A stretch of 64,000 bases of DNA from Pandoraea terrigena (GCF_902459705.1 NZ_CABPRU010000002.1:620001-684000), one strand, 5' to 3'. Positions 42,281-51,830 are shown, counted from the first letter of the stretch. Notes: generated from the letters alone by a model not told the origin. Numbers and translations are program-made.

Positions 42281-42727
42281 ATGCCTCACCGCATTCTCGT
42301 GCTCCACGGTCCTAATCTCAACCTGCTCGGTACTCGCGAGCCGGCGGTGTACGGTCGCACGACGCTGGCCGACATCGACGCAGCCCTCGAGGCGCAGGCC
42401 AAGGCGGCGGGTGCCGAGGTGGTGACGTTCCAGAGCAATCACGAAGGCGCACTGGTTGACCGGATTCAGGCGGCACGCGACGCGTCGATCGACTTCATCG
42501 TCATCAACCCCGCGGCCTACACACATACCAGCGTGGCGATGCGCGACGCGCTGGCCGGCGTGGGCATTCCGTTCGTCGAGGTCCATCTCTCGAACGTCCA
42601 TGCGCGTGAGGCCTTCCGGCATCACTCGTACTTTTCCGATATTGCGCAAGGTGTGATCTGCGGCCTGGGCTGGCGCGGCTACACCTTCGCACTCGAATTT
42701 GCCCTGCGGCGACTCGCCGGCGGGTAG
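42281..42727 (+). CDS. aroQ: Type II 3-dehydroquinate dehydratase
   Basis: It dehydrates 3-dehydroquinate by trans elimination in the shikimate pathway. The 148 residues start [20 protein letters not shown] with the active-site Arg, followed by the flexible loop and catalytic Tyr (AVYGRTT), [22 protein letters not shown] and [16 protein letters not shown]. All substrate residues of the dodecameric family appear present. ATG 42281 gives the standard N-terminus; the frame is open 30 codons upstream without support. It lies 73 bases before accB. Confidence 0.96.
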   Translation: MPHRILVLHGPNLNLLGTREPAVYGRTTLADIDAALEAQAKAAGAEVVTFQSNHEGALVDRIQAARDASIDFIVINPAAYTHTSVAMRDALAGVGIPFVEVHLSNVHAREAFRHHSYFSDIAQGVICGLGWRGYTFALEFALRRLAGG

Positions 42728-42800
42728 CCTTCTCATCCCCTATTTCCCCTCGCGGTGGGTCACCTCCCCCGCGTCGATACCGAATTAAGGAGCTTCCTTC

Positions 42801-43259
42801 ATGGATTTGCGCAAACTCAAGACGTTGATCGACCTCGTGGCCGAATCGGGTATTTCCGAACTCGAAGTCACGGAAGGCGAAGGCAAGGTCCGCATTGTCA
42901 AGGCGCCGCCCCAGGTGATTGCTGCCCCGATGCAGATGGCCATGCCGGCCGCCTACCCGCAGGTCGCCGCGCCAGCGCCTGCGGCGGCGGCCGCACCGGC
43001 ACCGGCAGCCCCGGTTCTGCCGCAAGGTCATATCGTGACGTCGCCGATGGTCGGTACGTTCTACCGCGCCCCGTCGCCGGGTGCCGATCCGTTTGCGCAA
43101 GTCGGTGACTCGGTCAAGGAAGGTCAGACGCTGTGCATCATCGAAGCGATGAAGCTGCTCAACGAGATCGAATCGGACAAGGCCGGCGTGATCAAGGAAA
43201 TCCTCGTCGAGAACGGTCAGGCCGTGGAATACGGTCAACCGCTGTTCGTGATCGGCTAA
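42801..43259 (+). CDS. accB: Biotin carboxyl carrier protein of acetyl-CoA carboxylase
   Basis: It carries the biotin that shuttles CO2 from AccC to the carboxyltransferase. The 152 residues have an N-terminal helix region, an Ala/Pro-rich linker (residues about 54-72) and a C-terminal biotinyl domain with the biotinylated Lys K118 in [19 protein letters not shown] lies nine bases before the ATG. That ribosome site is part of a short self-pairing sequence AAGGAGCTTCCTT, which could affect initiation. Followed by accC in the classic accBC order. Confidence 0.97.
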   Translation: MDLRKLKTLIDLVAESGISELEVTEGEGKVRIVKAPPQVIAAPMQMAMPAAYPQVAAPAPAAAAAPAPAAPVLPQGHIVTSPMVGTFYRAPSPGADPFAQVGDSVKEGQTLCIIEAMKLLNEIESDKAGVIKEILVENGQAVEYGQPLFVIG

Positions 43260-43358
43260 TGCCGGTTGTCGGACGCCTCGCCCGCGCGGCGGAATACCGC
43301 CCGTCGGCACACGGCGTCCGGCCCCGCTCCTCTCCCCTTACGGGCAGGACTGCACATA

Positions 43359-44720
43359 ATGTTTGAAAAAATCCTCATCGCCAACCGCGGCGAAATCGCT
43401 CTGCGCATCCAGCGCGCGTGCCGCGAGATGGGCATCAAGACCGTAGTCGTCTATTCCGAAGCCGACAAGGAAGCGAAGTACGTCAAGCTCGCCGACGAAG
43501 CCGTCTGTATCGGTCCGGCGCCCTCGCCGCTAAGCTACCTGAACATGCCGGCGCTCATCAGCGCGGCGGAAGTCACCGACGCCCAGGCCATCCACCCGGG
43601 TTACGGCTTCCTCTCCGAGAACGCCGACTTCGCCGAGCGCGTCGAGCAATCGGGCTTCACGTTCATTGGCCCGCGCCCCGACACCATTCGCCTGATGGGC
43701 GACAAGGTCTCGGCCAAGCAGACGATGATCAAGACCGGCGTGCCGTGCGTGCCGGGCTCGGAAGGCGCGTTGCCCGACGATCCCAAGGAAATCGTGCGTG
43801 TCGCACGCCAGGTCGGCTATCCGGTGATCATCAAGGCCGCCGGCGGCGGCGGCGGTCGCGGCATGCGCGTAGTGCACACGGAAGCGGCGCTCGTGAACGC
43901 GGTCAACATGACCCGTGAAGAAGCCGGCCGCGCCTTCGGCAACCCGGAAGTCTATATGGAGAAGTTCCTCGAGAACCCGCGCCATATCGAAATCCAGATC
44001 CTCGCCGACAAGCACAAGAACGCCGTCTGGCTGGGCGAGCGCGACTGCTCGATGCAGCGCCGCCACCAGAAAGTGATCGAAGAGGCAACCGCACCGCTGA
44101 TTCCGCGCCGCTTGATCGAGCGCATCGGCGATCGCTGCGCCGACGCCTGCAAGAAGATGGGCTACGTCGGTGCCGGCACGTTCGAATTCCTGTTCGAGAA
44201 CGGTGAGTTCTACTTCATCGAAATGAACACACGCGTGCAGGTCGAGCATCCGGTCACGGAAATGATCACCGGTGTCGATATCGTGCAGGAACAGATCCGC
44301 ATCGCGGCCGGCGAAAAGCTTACCTTCCGCCAGCGCGACATCCAGTTCCAGGGTCACGCGATCGAGTGCCGCATCAACGCCGAAGATCCGTTCAAGTTCA
44401 CGCCGTCGCCGGGTCGCATTACCGCATGGCACATGCCCGGGGGTCCCGGCATTCGCGTCGACTCGCACGCCTACAACGGGTACTTCGTGCCGCCGAACTA
44501 CGATTCGATGATCGGCAAGCTGATCGCCTACGGGGCAACGCGCGAGCAGGCCATCCGCCGCATGCGTGTCGCGCTGTCGGAAATCGTGATCGAAGGTATC
44601 CAGACGAACATTCCGCTGCATCGGGAACTGATGCTCGACGCCAAGTTTGTCGAAGGCGGCACGAGCATCCATTATCTGGAAAACAAGCTGGCGCAGAAGT
44701 CTGCCGTGGGCAGCAATTAA
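43359..44720 (+). CDS. accC: Biotin carboxylase subunit of acetyl-CoA carboxylase
   Basis: It carboxylates AccB-biotin with ATP and bicarbonate. The 453-residue ATP-grasp protein starts [20 protein letters not shown], has the glycine loop [47 protein letters not shown] with the metal-binding Glu, and [10 protein letters not shown]. The length and motifs are standard. ATG 43359 is 99 bases after accB. It is cotranscribed with accB and prmA. Confidence 0.97.
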   Translation: MFEKILIANRGEIALRIQRACREMGIKTVVVYSEADKEAKYVKLADEAVCIGPAPSPLSYLNMPALISAAEVTDAQAIHPGYGFLSENADFAERVEQSGFTFIGPRPDTIRLMGDKVSAKQTMIKTGVPCVPGSEGALPDDPKEIVRVARQVGYPVIIKAAGGGGGRGMRVVHTEAALVNAVNMTREEAGRAFGNPEVYMEKFLENPRHIEIQILADKHKNAVWLGERDCSMQRRHQKVIEEATAPLIPRRLIERIGDRCADACKKMGYVGAGTFEFLFENGEFYFIEMNTRVQVEHPVTEMITGVDIVQEQIRIAAGEKLTFRQRDIQFQGHAIECRINAEDPFKFTPSPGRITAWHMPGGPGIRVDSHAYNGYFVPPNYDSMIGKLIAYGATREQAIRRMRVALSEIVIEGIQTNIPLHRELMLDAKFVEGGTSIHYLENKLAQKSAVGSN

Positions 44721-44767
44721 GCGCCAGCCCGCCGTTACGTTAGTTACTCAGTAGGGAATCACTCGCC

Positions 44768-45661
44768 ATGTATCGCGAACTCGTCGTAGAAGTTGCCCGC
44801 GCCCAAGCCGAGGCCCTGTCAGACGTCCTGCTCGACCTGGGCGTGCTGTCGGTCTCCGTGGAAGACGCGGACGCCGACACGCCCGACGAGCAACCGATGT
44901 TCGGCGAACCGGGCCTGACCCCGCCGGACACCGCGTGGCAACACTCGCGCGTGGTCGCGCTGGTGGGGGAAGACCAGGACGCCGCCGTGCTGCTCGCGGC
45001 GGCCATCAACGAACTGGGGCTCACCGAGTCGCCCGCATTCACACTGCGTGACGTGGAGGAGCAGGACTGGGTGCGCCTGACGCAATCGCAGTTCGAACCG
45101 ATGCAGATCGGCCAGCGTATCTGGGTCGTGCCGTCGTGGCACGACGCCCCGGACACCGACGCCCTGATCCTCGAACTCGATCCGGGCCTCGCGTTCGGGA
45201 CCGGTAGCCACCCGACGACGCGGCTGTGCATGGAATGGCTCGAACAGCACGTTCAGCCGGGCCAGTCATTGCTCGACTACGGCTGCGGCTCGGGCATTCT
45301 GGCCATTCTGGCGCGCAAGTGCGGCGCCGATCCGGTGATCGGTATCGATATCGATCCGCAGGCCGTCGAGTCTGCCCGCTATAACAGCGAGCGCAATCAG
45401 GCGACGGTCGAATACGGGCTGCCTGCCGACCTGCGCGACGGTCAATTCAATATCGTGGTGGCCAACATCCTGTCGAATCCGCTCAAACTGCTCGCATCGA
45501 TGCTGACCTCGCGCGTGGCGCCGGGTGGACGGCTCGCTCTGTCCGGCGTGCTGGAGCGGCAGGCGGACGAGGTGATCGCCGCCTACGCGCCCTATATGAA
45601 GATGTCGGTCTGGCGTGCTCACGATGGCTGGGTCTGCCTGCACGGGCAGGCCGCCAGCTAA
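44768..45661 (+). CDS. prmA: Ribosomal protein L11 methyltransferase
   Basis: It trimethylates amino groups of ribosomal protein L11. The 297 residues have an N-terminal recognition domain and a C-terminal AdoMet fold: [37 protein letters not shown] and [14 protein letters not shown] (the NPP-like loop in PrmA form). The position right after accBC is conserved in beta- and gamma-proteobacteria. Confidence 0.95.
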   Translation: MYRELVVEVARAQAEALSDVLLDLGVLSVSVEDADADTPDEQPMFGEPGLTPPDTAWQHSRVVALVGEDQDAAVLLAAAINELGLTESPAFTLRDVEEQDWVRLTQSQFEPMQIGQRIWVVPSWHDAPDTDALILELDPGLAFGTGSHPTTRLCMEWLEQHVQPGQSLLDYGCGSGILAILARKCGADPVIGIDIDPQAVESARYNSERNQATVEYGLPADLRDGQFNIVVANILSNPLKLLASMLTSRVAPGGRLALSGVLERQADEVIAAYAPYMKMSVWRAHDGWVCLHGQAAS

Positions 45662-45716
45662 GTCGCACACGACGCGCCGAGTCTCCGGGTCCTCGTCCTC
45701 GACCTCTCCGACGCCC

Positions 45717-46862
45717 ATGACCCACCCCTCGAGCGTCCTCGCTACCCGCTGCCCTCACTGCCATACCGTCTTTCGCGTCGTGGCGGATCAACTCAAGCTG
45801 CGCGACGGCCTTGTGCGCTGCGGCACCTGCCGCGAGGTGTTCGACGGACAGGCCTACCTGTGCGAGCCGCCCGGCGAAGCCCGCGAGAGCGAAACCGCGT
45901 CCACCGATGCGATGCTCACGCCGCACGCCGATGCCGAAGCCAGCGCCGATGTGCGCGCCGACATCACCGACACGCTCGACACCCCCACTACCGTTGACAG
46001 CGTCGGCACGTCCGATAGGACGCCGGCATGGCCAGCATCGCCCACGCGCCAGGAGACGCCTGCGGGCGCCACACTGGCGTCGGCCCGCGAACCCGCTGCG
46101 CAGGCCGAGCGAGCGCCGGTCCCCGAGATGCTTACGCCCACCGCGATCGCTGCGCTGCTGGGCACGCCCGACGAAAGCCGCGCACAGATGCGACACGGCC
46201 CGGGTCGCTATATGGACGACGACGACGCCACAGCGCTCACGGCACCCACCGCGTCAATGGCGTCGTCCGCGTCGGCGATGGCAGCCGATTCGCCCACGTC
46301 GGCCCGTCTCGCCGGACAACCACCGCGCCCCGGCGCCGGTCGCGTGATCTGGCGCGTGCTGATCACGCTGGCCATCGCCGCCCTGCTCGCACAATGGGCG
46401 TGGATCGAGCGTGCCGGCCTCGTCGATCGCGCGCCGGCATTGCGCAGCGTGTTCGCGGTGATCGGGCGCTCGATGCGCGTGACGATTGCGCCGCCGCGTC
46501 AGCCGGACAAGGTCCAGATCTCGAGCGTGACGCTGATCACTGACGCCCCGGGCGCGACCGATGCGGCAACCGGAACACCGGCGAGTGATGCCGCGCCCGG
46601 CGATGCCGTGCCGATGACGCTCACCGTATTCATCCGCAACCAGGCCGACTACGCGGTGGCCTGGCCATCGCTCGAACTCACGTTGTCGGACATCGACGGC
46701 AAGCCGGTCGTGCGACGCGTCTTTTCGGCAAGCGATTACGTTGCCGATGCCACGCAGCGCGCAGCGGGCCTGGCGCCACACAATGAACGTACGATTCGGT
46801 TACGATTGACGGCGCAGGCAGCGCTAGCCAGTAACTACCGGGTGCTCGCGTTCTATCCGTGA
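45717..46862 (+). CDS. Zinc-ribbon, single-pass membrane protein (DUF3426)
   Basis: A 381-residue protein with an N-terminal MJ0042-type zinc ribbon: C12, C15, C35 and C38 in RCPHCHTVFRVVADQLKL and VRCGTC. A long, poorly conserved Ala/Pro/Thr-rich linker follows, then one membrane helix (about 215-235), and a C-terminal DUF3426 beta domain (MTLTVFIRNQADYAVAWPSL). Such proteins sit next to prmA in many beta-proteobacteria; their role is unknown. The ATG before MTHPSS is chosen. No catalytic residues are visible. Confidence 0.82.
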   Translation: MTHPSSVLATRCPHCHTVFRVVADQLKLRDGLVRCGTCREVFDGQAYLCEPPGEARESETASTDAMLTPHADAEASADVRADITDTLDTPTTVDSVGTSDRTPAWPASPTRQETPAGATLASAREPAAQAERAPVPEMLTPTAIAALLGTPDESRAQMRHGPGRYMDDDDATALTAPTASMASSASAMAADSPTSARLAGQPPRPGAGRVIWRVLITLAIAALLAQWAWIERAGLVDRAPALRSVFAVIGRSMRVTIAPPRQPDKVQISSVTLITDAPGATDAATGTPASDAAPGDAVPMTLTVFIRNQADYAVAWPSLELTLSDIDGKPVVRRVFSASDYVADATQRAAGLAPHNERTIRLRLTAQAALASNYRVLAFYP

Positions 46863-46894
46863 TAGCGCTGTTGCACTCAACCTAGGAGATATTG

Positions 46895-47395
46895 ATGTCC
46901 CAAGTCACCCTCGGGGGCAACCCCATCGAAGTCGACGGCCAGTTCCCGCAGAAGGGGCAGACCGCACCGGCCTTCTCGCTGGTCAATGCCAAGTTGCAGG
47001 ATGTCTCGCTCGGCGACTTCGCGGGCAAGCGCAAGGTGCTCAACATCGTGCCGAGCCTCGACACGCCGACCTGCGCCACGTCGACCCGCAAGTTCAACGA
47101 AGCCGCAGGCAAGCTCGACAACACGGTCGTGATCGTGATCTCCGCTGACCTGCCTTTCGCGATGAGCCGTTTCTGTGCCACCGAAGGCCTGAACAACGTC
47201 GTCACGCTCTCGACCATGCGTGGCCGCGAGTTCCTCAAGAACTACGGCGTGGCGATCACCACCGGTCCGCTCGCCGGTGTATCGGCTCGTGCCGTCGTCG
47301 TGCTCGACGCCGATGACCACGTCGTCCACGCCGAACTCGTGCCTGAGATCAAGAACGAGCCGAACTACGACGCCGCACTCGCCGCGTTGTCGTAA
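46895..47395 (+). CDS. tpx: Thiol peroxidase Tpx
   Basis: An atypical 2-Cys peroxiredoxin that reduces organic and hydrogen peroxides with thioredoxin. The 166 residues have the peroxidatic Cys C60 in [12 protein letters not shown] and the resolving Cys C94 in SRFCATEGL, one residue off the E. coli positions. AGGAG just before ATG 46895 decides this start over the adjacent TTG. A hairpin follows about 60 bases downstream. Confidence 0.96.
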   Translation: MSQVTLGGNPIEVDGQFPQKGQTAPAFSLVNAKLQDVSLGDFAGKRKVLNIVPSLDTPTCATSTRKFNEAAGKLDNTVVIVISADLPFAMSRFCATEGLNNVVTLSTMRGREFLKNYGVAITTGPLAGVSARAVVVLDADDHVVHAELVPEIKNEPNYDAALAALS

Positions 47396-47453
47396 GCCAT
47401 TGGGCATCGCCTGTCGCCATCAATCCGGTGTGCGGCAGGATCGTAGCGCCCGC

Positions 47454-47484
47454 GCCGGTGCAGCAAATGCACCGGCCAGCATTT
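47454..47484 (+). terminator. Probable terminator after tpx
   Basis: GCCGGTGCA and TGCACCGGC enclose a five-base loop, followed after four bases by TTTT. The T-tail is short and offset, so strength is uncertain. The rest of the 171-bp gap before the PfkB kinase shows nothing else. Confidence 0.5.
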
Positions 47485-47566
47485 TCAGCATGACCCGGCA
47501 GCGTGACTGGCCAACCGTCTGCCCTCCCTGATTGGCCCCCGCTTACCTATCGCAAGGACATCCCCC

Positions 47567-48502
47567 GTGACTACCGTGATCTGCGGCTCGCTCGCCTACG
47601 ACAACATCATGACGTTCGAAGGCCGCTTCGGCGAGCACATCCTGCCCGATCAGGTACACATCCTGAACGTCAGCTTCCTCGTGCCGACGATGCGCCGCAA
47701 CTTCGGCGGCTGTGCCGGCAACATCGGCTACAGCCTGCATCTGCTGGGCGGTGCACCGGTGGTCATGGCCACCGTCGGCGAAGATGGCGCGCCCTACGTC
47801 GAGCGCTTCCAGTCGCTCGGCATGACGACGGAATTCGTTCGCATGGTCGCGGACAGCATGACGGCCAACGCGATGATCACCACCGATCTGGACAACAACC
47901 AGATCACCGCCTTCCACCCGGGTGCGATGATGTACTCGGCGCGCAACCGCGTGGCCGATGTCAGCGGCGCAACACTCGGCATCGTCGCGCCGGACGCCCC
48001 CGACGCCATGCTCACGCACGCCGAAGGCTTCGCCGCCGCCGGCGTGCCGTTCGTGTTCGATCCGGGTCAGGGCCTGCCGCTGCTCTCGCCTGAGACGCTG
48101 CGTCGCATGGTGGAACTCGCAACGTACCTGGCGGTCAACGACTACGAAGCCAAGCTCCTCTGCACGAAGACCGGCTGGTCGACGGACGACCTCCAGTCAC
48201 GTGTCGAGGCACTTGTCGTCACGCGCGGAGAGCACGGGGCCCTGATCTTCGCCGGCGGCAAGCAGCATGACATTCCTGCCGTGACGGCCAAACGCATCGT
48301 CGACCCCACCGGGTGCGGCGACGCCTTCCGTGGCGGGTTGCTGTACGGTATCGAAAAGGGCCTCGACTGGCCGACCACCGGCCGCCTGGCCAGCCTGATG
48401 GGTTCGCTCAAGATTGCCGAGCAGGGCCCGCAGACTTTCGCGCCGACGCGCGCCGAGATCGACGCGCACTTTGAAGCCGCGTTTGGCTACCGCTTCGCAT
48501 GA
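47567..48502 (+). CDS. PfkB-family carbohydrate kinase, adenosine kinase-like
   Basis: A 311-residue ribokinase-fold kinase. PfkB signature 2 is present as DPTGCGDAFRGGLLYG with the catalytic Asp (GCGD), and the N-terminal ICGSLAYDNIMTFEG and NFGGCAGNIGYSLHLLGG match adenosine kinase-like members common in proteobacteria. The substrate may be adenosine or another nucleoside/sugar; sequence alone does not decide. It starts at GTG, with AAGGAC upstream. It is followed by a lipoprotein gene 19 bases on. Confidence 0.87.
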   Translation: MTTVICGSLAYDNIMTFEGRFGEHILPDQVHILNVSFLVPTMRRNFGGCAGNIGYSLHLLGGAPVVMATVGEDGAPYVERFQSLGMTTEFVRMVADSMTANAMITTDLDNNQITAFHPGAMMYSARNRVADVSGATLGIVAPDAPDAMLTHAEGFAAAGVPFVFDPGQGLPLLSPETLRRMVELATYLAVNDYEAKLLCTKTGWSTDDLQSRVEALVVTRGEHGALIFAGGKQHDIPAVTAKRIVDPTGCGDAFRGGLLYGIEKGLDWPTTGRLASLMGSLKIAEQGPQTFAPTRAEIDAHFEAAFGYRFA

Positions 48503-48521
48503 CTCGATGAAAGGCATAACA

Positions 48522-49001
48522 ATGGCACGACTGACCACACCGCTCCTCCTTCTCACCGCCGCAGCCTCGCTCTCGCTGTCCGCCTGCACGGCGTTCGGCC
48601 CGAGCAATTCCGCGAGCGTCTACAGCAGCCGCCAGGCGCAGCGCGAGCAAGTCGTGCGCATGGGGACGGTCGAATCGGTGCGCCCGGTCACGATCGATAG
48701 CAGCAATGGCGATCCGGGGATTCTCGGCGTGGTGGGCGGTGGCGCGCTGGGCGCCGTCGGAGGCAGCGCCATTGGTGGCGGTCGCGGGTCGATTGCGACG
48801 GGCATCATCGGCGGTCTGTTGGGTGCCGTTGCTGGCCAGGCCGTCGAGAACCGCATGAGCAAGAAGGCGGGCCTGGAGATCACGGTGCGACTCGACAACG
48901 GCGAGTTGCGCGCGATCACGCAGGATGCCGACGAGGCATTCCAGCCGGGGCAGCGCGTGCGCCTGCTCTCGAGCGGCGGCGTCACGCGTGTGACGCACTG
49001 A
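48522..49001 (+). CDS. Glycine-zipper outer-membrane lipoprotein (SlyB/Pcp-like)
   Basis: A 159-residue lipoprotein precursor. The signal ends LSLSAC with lipidated C22. The mature protein has a glycine-zipper segment (GILGVVGGGALGAVGG, then GGLLGAVAGQAVENR) found in the 17-kDa surface antigen/SlyB family, and a C-terminal beta module (LEITVRLDNGELRAITQD). SlyB-like proteins support outer-membrane integrity. ATG 48522 has AAAGG seven bases upstream; ATG 48507 is possible. No essential residues are defined. Confidence 0.87.
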   Translation: MARLTTPLLLLTAAASLSLSACTAFGPSNSASVYSSRQAQREQVVRMGTVESVRPVTIDSSNGDPGILGVVGGGALGAVGGSAIGGGRGSIATGIIGGLLGAVAGQAVENRMSKKAGLEITVRLDNGELRAITQDADEAFQPGQRVRLLSSGGVTRVTH

Positions 49002-49010
49002 GCCCGCATG

Positions 49011-49049
49011 AAAAAACCCGCTGCGACGATGACTCATCACAGCGGGTTT
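49011..49049. terminator. Shared terminator between lipoprotein and histone-like genes
   Basis: AAACCCGCTG and CAGCGGGTTT flank a 16-base loop. On the minus strand six T follow, making a good terminator for the histone-like gene; on the plus strand only three T follow. Confidence 0.85.
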
Positions 49050-49115
49050 CGGATCGAGTAGGCCTACTCGATCAAAAGGCACTGACGTGCCCTGGTTCCT
49101 GCTTCGGCAATCGAA

Positions 49116-49682
49116 TTACGGACGGCTGCCGGTCGGGAACGGCCATGCCGCTGCCGGGTTCAGCGCCGTCTTCGGTGCCGCTGCCGGTGCTGCTGCCGGA
49201 GCAGCGGCAGGCTTGGCGGCAACCTTCTTGGCAGCCGGCTTCTTCGCCGCCGCCGCAGGCTTCTTGGCCGCCGGCTTCTTCGCAGCGACCTTCTTCACTG
49301 CGGCCTTCTTCGCTGCCGGCTTCTTCGCGGCAACCTTCTTCACCGCTGCCTTCTTGGCGACCGGCTTCTTGGCAGCGACCTTCTTCACCGCTGCCTTCTT
49401 GGCGACCGGCTTCTTGGCGGCAACCTTCTTCACCGCTGCCTTCTTGGCGACCGGCTTCTTGGCGGCAACCTTCTTCACTGCGACCTTCTTGGCTGCCGGC
49501 TTCTTGGCGGCGACCTTCTTCGCTGCCGGCTTCTTCGCAGCCACAGCCTTCTTCGCTACCGGCTTCTTGGCAGCCACAGCCTTCTTCGCTACCGGCTTCT
49601 TGGCGGCGGCAGCCTTCTTCGCTACCGGCTTCTTGGCAACAGCCTTCTTGGCTGCGGGTTTTTTCTTAGCAGTAGTAGCCAT
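49116..49682 (-). CDS. Histone H1-like, Lys/Ala/Pro-rich nucleoid protein
   Basis: A 188-residue, extremely basic protein made almost only of Ala, Lys, Pro and Val in AKKPxAKK-type units, like the histone H1-like and AlgP-type proteins of proteobacteria. It presumably coats DNA by charge. There is no folded domain except a short C-terminal tail rich in Ala/Pro ending [10 protein letters not shown]. Residues 68-142 are five tandem 15-residue units. AAGGAG seven bases before ATG 49682 fixes the start. Copy number of the repeat probably varies between strains. It ends at a strong T6 terminator. Confidence 0.9.
   Translation of the reverse strand: MATTAKKKPAAKKAVAKKPVAKKAAAAKKPVAKKAVAAKKPVAKKAVAAKKPAAKKVAAKKPAAKKVAVKKVAAKKPVAKKAAVKKVAAKKPVAKKAAVKKVAAKKPVAKKAAVKKVAAKKPAAKKAAVKKVAAKKPAAKKPAAAAKKPAAKKVAAKPAAAPAAAPAAAPKTALNPAAAWPFPTGSRP
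49257..49481 (-). repeat. Five tandem 45-bp coding repeats
   Basis: Residues 68-142 of the histone-like protein are five copies of a 15-residue unit ([15 protein letters not shown], with Ala for Val or Pro for Ala in the last two). The coding DNA repeats in 45-bp steps in frame, a setting prone to slippage that changes length without shifting frame. Shorter 30-bp-like repeats lie between 49490 and 49660. Confidence 0.92.
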
Positions 49683-49863
49683 CACTTTGCTCCTTAACGT
49701 GAGAGATCACTCAAACAAAACCACCTGAGAAGGAAACCCGACCACCGTGCGGCGAACCGCCGGCGAGCGGGCTATTCATCGGCGTACGCATCGGACTTCG
49801 ACGGCTTACGCTAATGAATTCGGCGCTGCGCACGTGACGCTGACCGTAAGTGGTCACGCGCGC

Positions 49864-49897
49864 AAAAAAATTGCCGGCGACATTGCCGCCAGCAATT
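49864..49897 (-). terminator. Intrinsic terminator on the minus strand
   Basis: Read on minus, AATTGC pairs with GCAATT and an inner CGCC pairs with GGCG with one mismatch, followed by seven T. It lies about 180 bases upstream of the histone-like gene in its direction of transcription, so it must end a transcript other than that gene's own, or act as an attenuator of it. Confidence 0.75.
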
Positions 49898-50099
49898 CGA
49901 TTGTCTTGAGAAGGGGGATTCGCCAGATTCTTCGGGGGGTAGCTTGCCTGTCCCGTCATCGGGAGGGAGGAGATTGCGATAGCGGATAAGCGATACTGCT
50001 TGCTATGCACCAAGGTTTTTACGCTCCGTAACTACCAGCTCTCTGTCGCGGGAGGAAAGCGATGTGCTTTCGTGTGTTCATCGAGACTGCAATTTATTT
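49864..50099 (-). ncRNA. Candidate small RNA or attenuated leader of about 235 nt
   Basis: It is bounded by the promoter at 50106-50134 and the T7 terminator at 49864-49897. Inside is a small hairpin (GAAAGC/GCTTTC, 50055-50071) and a 20-codon open frame starting at 50081 (MNTRKHIAFLPRQRAGSYGA) without a ribosome site. It does not resemble 6S RNA, tmRNA or RNase P RNA that I know. If the terminator is bypassed the transcript would continue into the histone-like gene. Confidence 0.4.
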
Positions 50100-50105
50100 G
50101 AGCGA

Positions 50106-50134
50106 ATCATAATTCTTTTGTGATGCGATGTTAA
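50106..50134 (-). promoter_or_regulatory. Candidate sigma-70 promoter, minus strand
   Basis: TTAACA, a 17-base spacer and TATGAT on the minus strand match the consensus well and lie in the AT-rich island. Transcription would start near 50099. Confidence 0.6.
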
Positions 50135-50250
50135 TACTTTGCGCATAAAAAATCGCACAACGTTCGCAACGAAGAAGTCAATCTGTTGTATTTGATGCAC
50201 ATGGCATTCGCATATCGAGGCACGCGAAGCGAGCGTGACGACGTGCGAGT

Positions 50251-50333
50251 GAGGATGATGTGCGTGACCTGCGCCTTCTCTTTTGCTTCTCTTGCTGGCG
50301 CTCACACGTGCCACGCACGCTCACATCATCCTC
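50251..50333. repeat. Long inverted repeat in the nrdB 3' region
   Basis: GAGGATGATGTG (50251-50262) and CACATCATCCTC (50322-50333) are perfect 12-bp arms; pairing continues with CGTG/CACG after one bulged base. The 59-base interval is GC-rich. No T-run follows on either strand. It could be a structured nrdB 3' end. Confidence 0.65.
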
Positions 50334-50388
50334 TCGAAACCCGCATGGATACTGGCTTTGCAGCCAGCATCAAAATTTCACTTCGTGC

Positions 50389-51531
50389 TTAGTCCCAGCT
50401 CAGCGCGCCACCGGTCTGGTACTCGATCACTCGCGTCTCGAAGAAGTTGCGCTCCTTCTTCAGATCGATCATCTCGCTCATCCACGGGAACGGATTCTCT
50501 TCGTTCGGATAGAGCGCCTCGAGACCAATTTGGGAACAGCGACGGTTCGCGATGAAGCGCAGATAGCTCTTGAACATGCCCGCGTTCAGACCCAGCACGC
50601 CGCGCGGCATCGTGTCTTCAGCGTAGCGATACTCCAGCTCGACCGCCTTCTTGAACAGCTCGCGAATCTCTTCACGGAACTCCGGCGTCCACAGGTTCGG
50701 GTTTTCCAGCTTCACCTGGTTGATCAGGTCGATGCCGAAGTTGCAGTGCATCGACTCGTCGCGCAGGATGTACTGATATTGCTCTGCAGCACCGGTCATC
50801 TTGTTCTGCCGACCCAGCGCGAGGATCTGCGTGAAGCCAACGTAGAAGAACAACCCTTCCATGATGCAAGCGAACACGATGAGCGAGCGCAGCAGCTTCT
50901 GATCGGCTTCCTGCGTGCCGGTCTGGAACGACGGATCCGCCACCACTTCGATGAACGGGAGCAGGAATTCGTCCTTGTCGCGAATCGACGGCACTTCGTG
51001 ATACGCGTTGAAGATCTCGCCTTCGTCCAGCCCAAGGCTCTCGACGATGTACTGATAGGCGTGCGTATGGATCGCCTCTTCGAAGGCCTGGCGCAGCAGG
51101 AACTGGCGGCACTCCGGTGCGGTGATGTGGCGATAGGTGCCCAGCACGATGTTGTTCGCCGCGAGCGAGTCGGCCGTCACGAAAAAGCCGAGATTGCGCT
51201 TGATGATGCGGCGCTCGTCTTCGGTCAGGCCGTTCGGATCTTTCCACAGGGCGATGTCGCGCGACATGTTGATTTCCTGCGGCATCCAGTGATTCGCGCA
51301 ACCGGCCAGATACTTCTCCCAGGCCCACTTGTACTTGAAGGGCACCAGTTGGTTCACATCCGTCGTGCCGTTGATCACGCGCTTGTCGGAGGCGCTCACG
51401 CGACGCGTCGATTGCGAGGCGATCACGCTCGGGGTTTCCCCTTGCGCGGCAATCAGGTTCGACGCCGCGGCCGGGGCAGCGGTGGGGGCAGCCGATTTGG
51501 CCGTGGTGGTGTCTTCTTCCCAGTTCAGCAT
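50389..51531 (-). CDS. nrdB: Ribonucleoside-diphosphate reductase, small (beta) subunit, class Ia
   Basis: It holds the di-iron centre and tyrosyl radical that start reduction of ribonucleotides by NrdA. Of 380 residues the first 45 are a variable Ala/Thr-rich extension. Iron ligands by alignment: D121 (TADSL), E152 and H155 ([10 protein letters not shown]), E225 (IMEG), E259 and H262 (DESMH). The radical Tyr is Y159, so it is a tyrosyl-type enzyme, not the Phe-containing class Ic. It is on the same strand as nrdA but 1.6 kb apart, with an opposite-strand gene between, and it has its own NrdR boxes. Confidence 0.95.
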   Translation of the reverse strand: MLNWEEDTTTAKSAAPTAAPAAASNLIAAQGETPSVIASQSTRRVSASDKRVINGTTDVNQLVPFKYKWAWEKYLAGCANHWMPQEINMSRDIALWKDPNGLTEDERRIIKRNLGFFVTADSLAANNIVLGTYRHITAPECRQFLLRQAFEEAIHTHAYQYIVESLGLDEGEIFNAYHEVPSIRDKDEFLLPFIEVVADPSFQTGTQEADQKLLRSLIVFACIMEGLFFYVGFTQILALGRQNKMTGAAEQYQYILRDESMHCNFGIDLINQVKLENPNLWTPEFREEIRELFKKAVELEYRYAEDTMPRGVLGLNAGMFKSYLRFIANRRCSQIGLEALYPNEENPFPWMSEMIDLKKERNFFETRVIEYQTGGALSWD

Positions 51532-51594
51532 AGGGTCTCAGTCCGTTCAGGTTGATGCGATGCACGCACGCGCGCACATCGCCGAAGTGACAGA

Positions 51595-51762
51595 TCAGCC
51601 GCTCGCGAGCGAAGGCTGACAAAAAATTTGCGATCCGGCGACCGGCAAGCGATCACCGGAAGCGCGAAGTCCACCGGGAGCATTGCCGTATTTCGGGGGT
51701 GATGCAGAGGCGCAATGGCGCAGTTTTGAACAACAACGCCGACGCGAGAGCCGCAACAACAT
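51595..51762 (-). CDS. Possible 55-residue leader ORF upstream of nrdB
   Basis: The frame starts at ATG 51762, five bases after a strong GGGAGG ribosome site, and ends 63 bases before nrdB. The peptide (MLLRLSRRRCCSKLRHC at the start, four Cys in total) resembles nothing I know. It lies within the predicted nrdB leader and spans a hairpin followed by T6. It could be a leader peptide or chance. Confidence 0.3.
   Translation of the reverse strand: MLLRLSRRRCCSKLRHCASASPPKYGNAPGGLRASGDRLPVAGSQIFCQPSLASG
51621..51648 (-). promoter_or_regulatory. Terminator-like hairpin in the nrdB leader
   Basis: Read toward nrdB, TTGC/GCAA and CCGG/CCGG pair around TCG with an unpaired AT, and are followed by ATTTTTT. 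The stem is modest. It sits about 90 bases before the nrdB start, between the NrdR-box promoter and the gene, where a full terminator would silence it; attenuation is a guess. Confidence 0.35.
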
Positions 51763-51830
51763 CATGACCTCCCGACGTCGAATTGAACGTCTCCAATTTA
51801 GCACAATTACGTCACTCGTTCCAGCACATG

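Larger units (their letters stand above)
49683..50388. other. 706-bp gene-poor region between nrdB and the histone-like gene
   Basis: No convincing protein gene is present. Part of it (about 50080-50200) is AT-rich relative to the rest of the window. On the minus strand it holds a good promoter, a hairpin with T7 and a possible small transcript, and closer to nrdB two hairpins in the nrdB 3' region (50251-50333 and CTGGCT/AGCCAG at 50352-50367). Frames open at 49711-50013 and 50186-50392 have no support. Confidence 0.6.

Noticed and set aside
49711-50013. A 100-codon minus-strand frame upstream of the histone-like gene
   Set aside because: It reads straight through the T7 terminator hairpin, has no ribosome site and no recognisable domain.
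50186-50392. A 68-codon plus-strand frame downstream of nrdB
   Set aside because: It overlaps the nrdB end and the long inverted repeat, and has no ribosome site or homology that I recognise.
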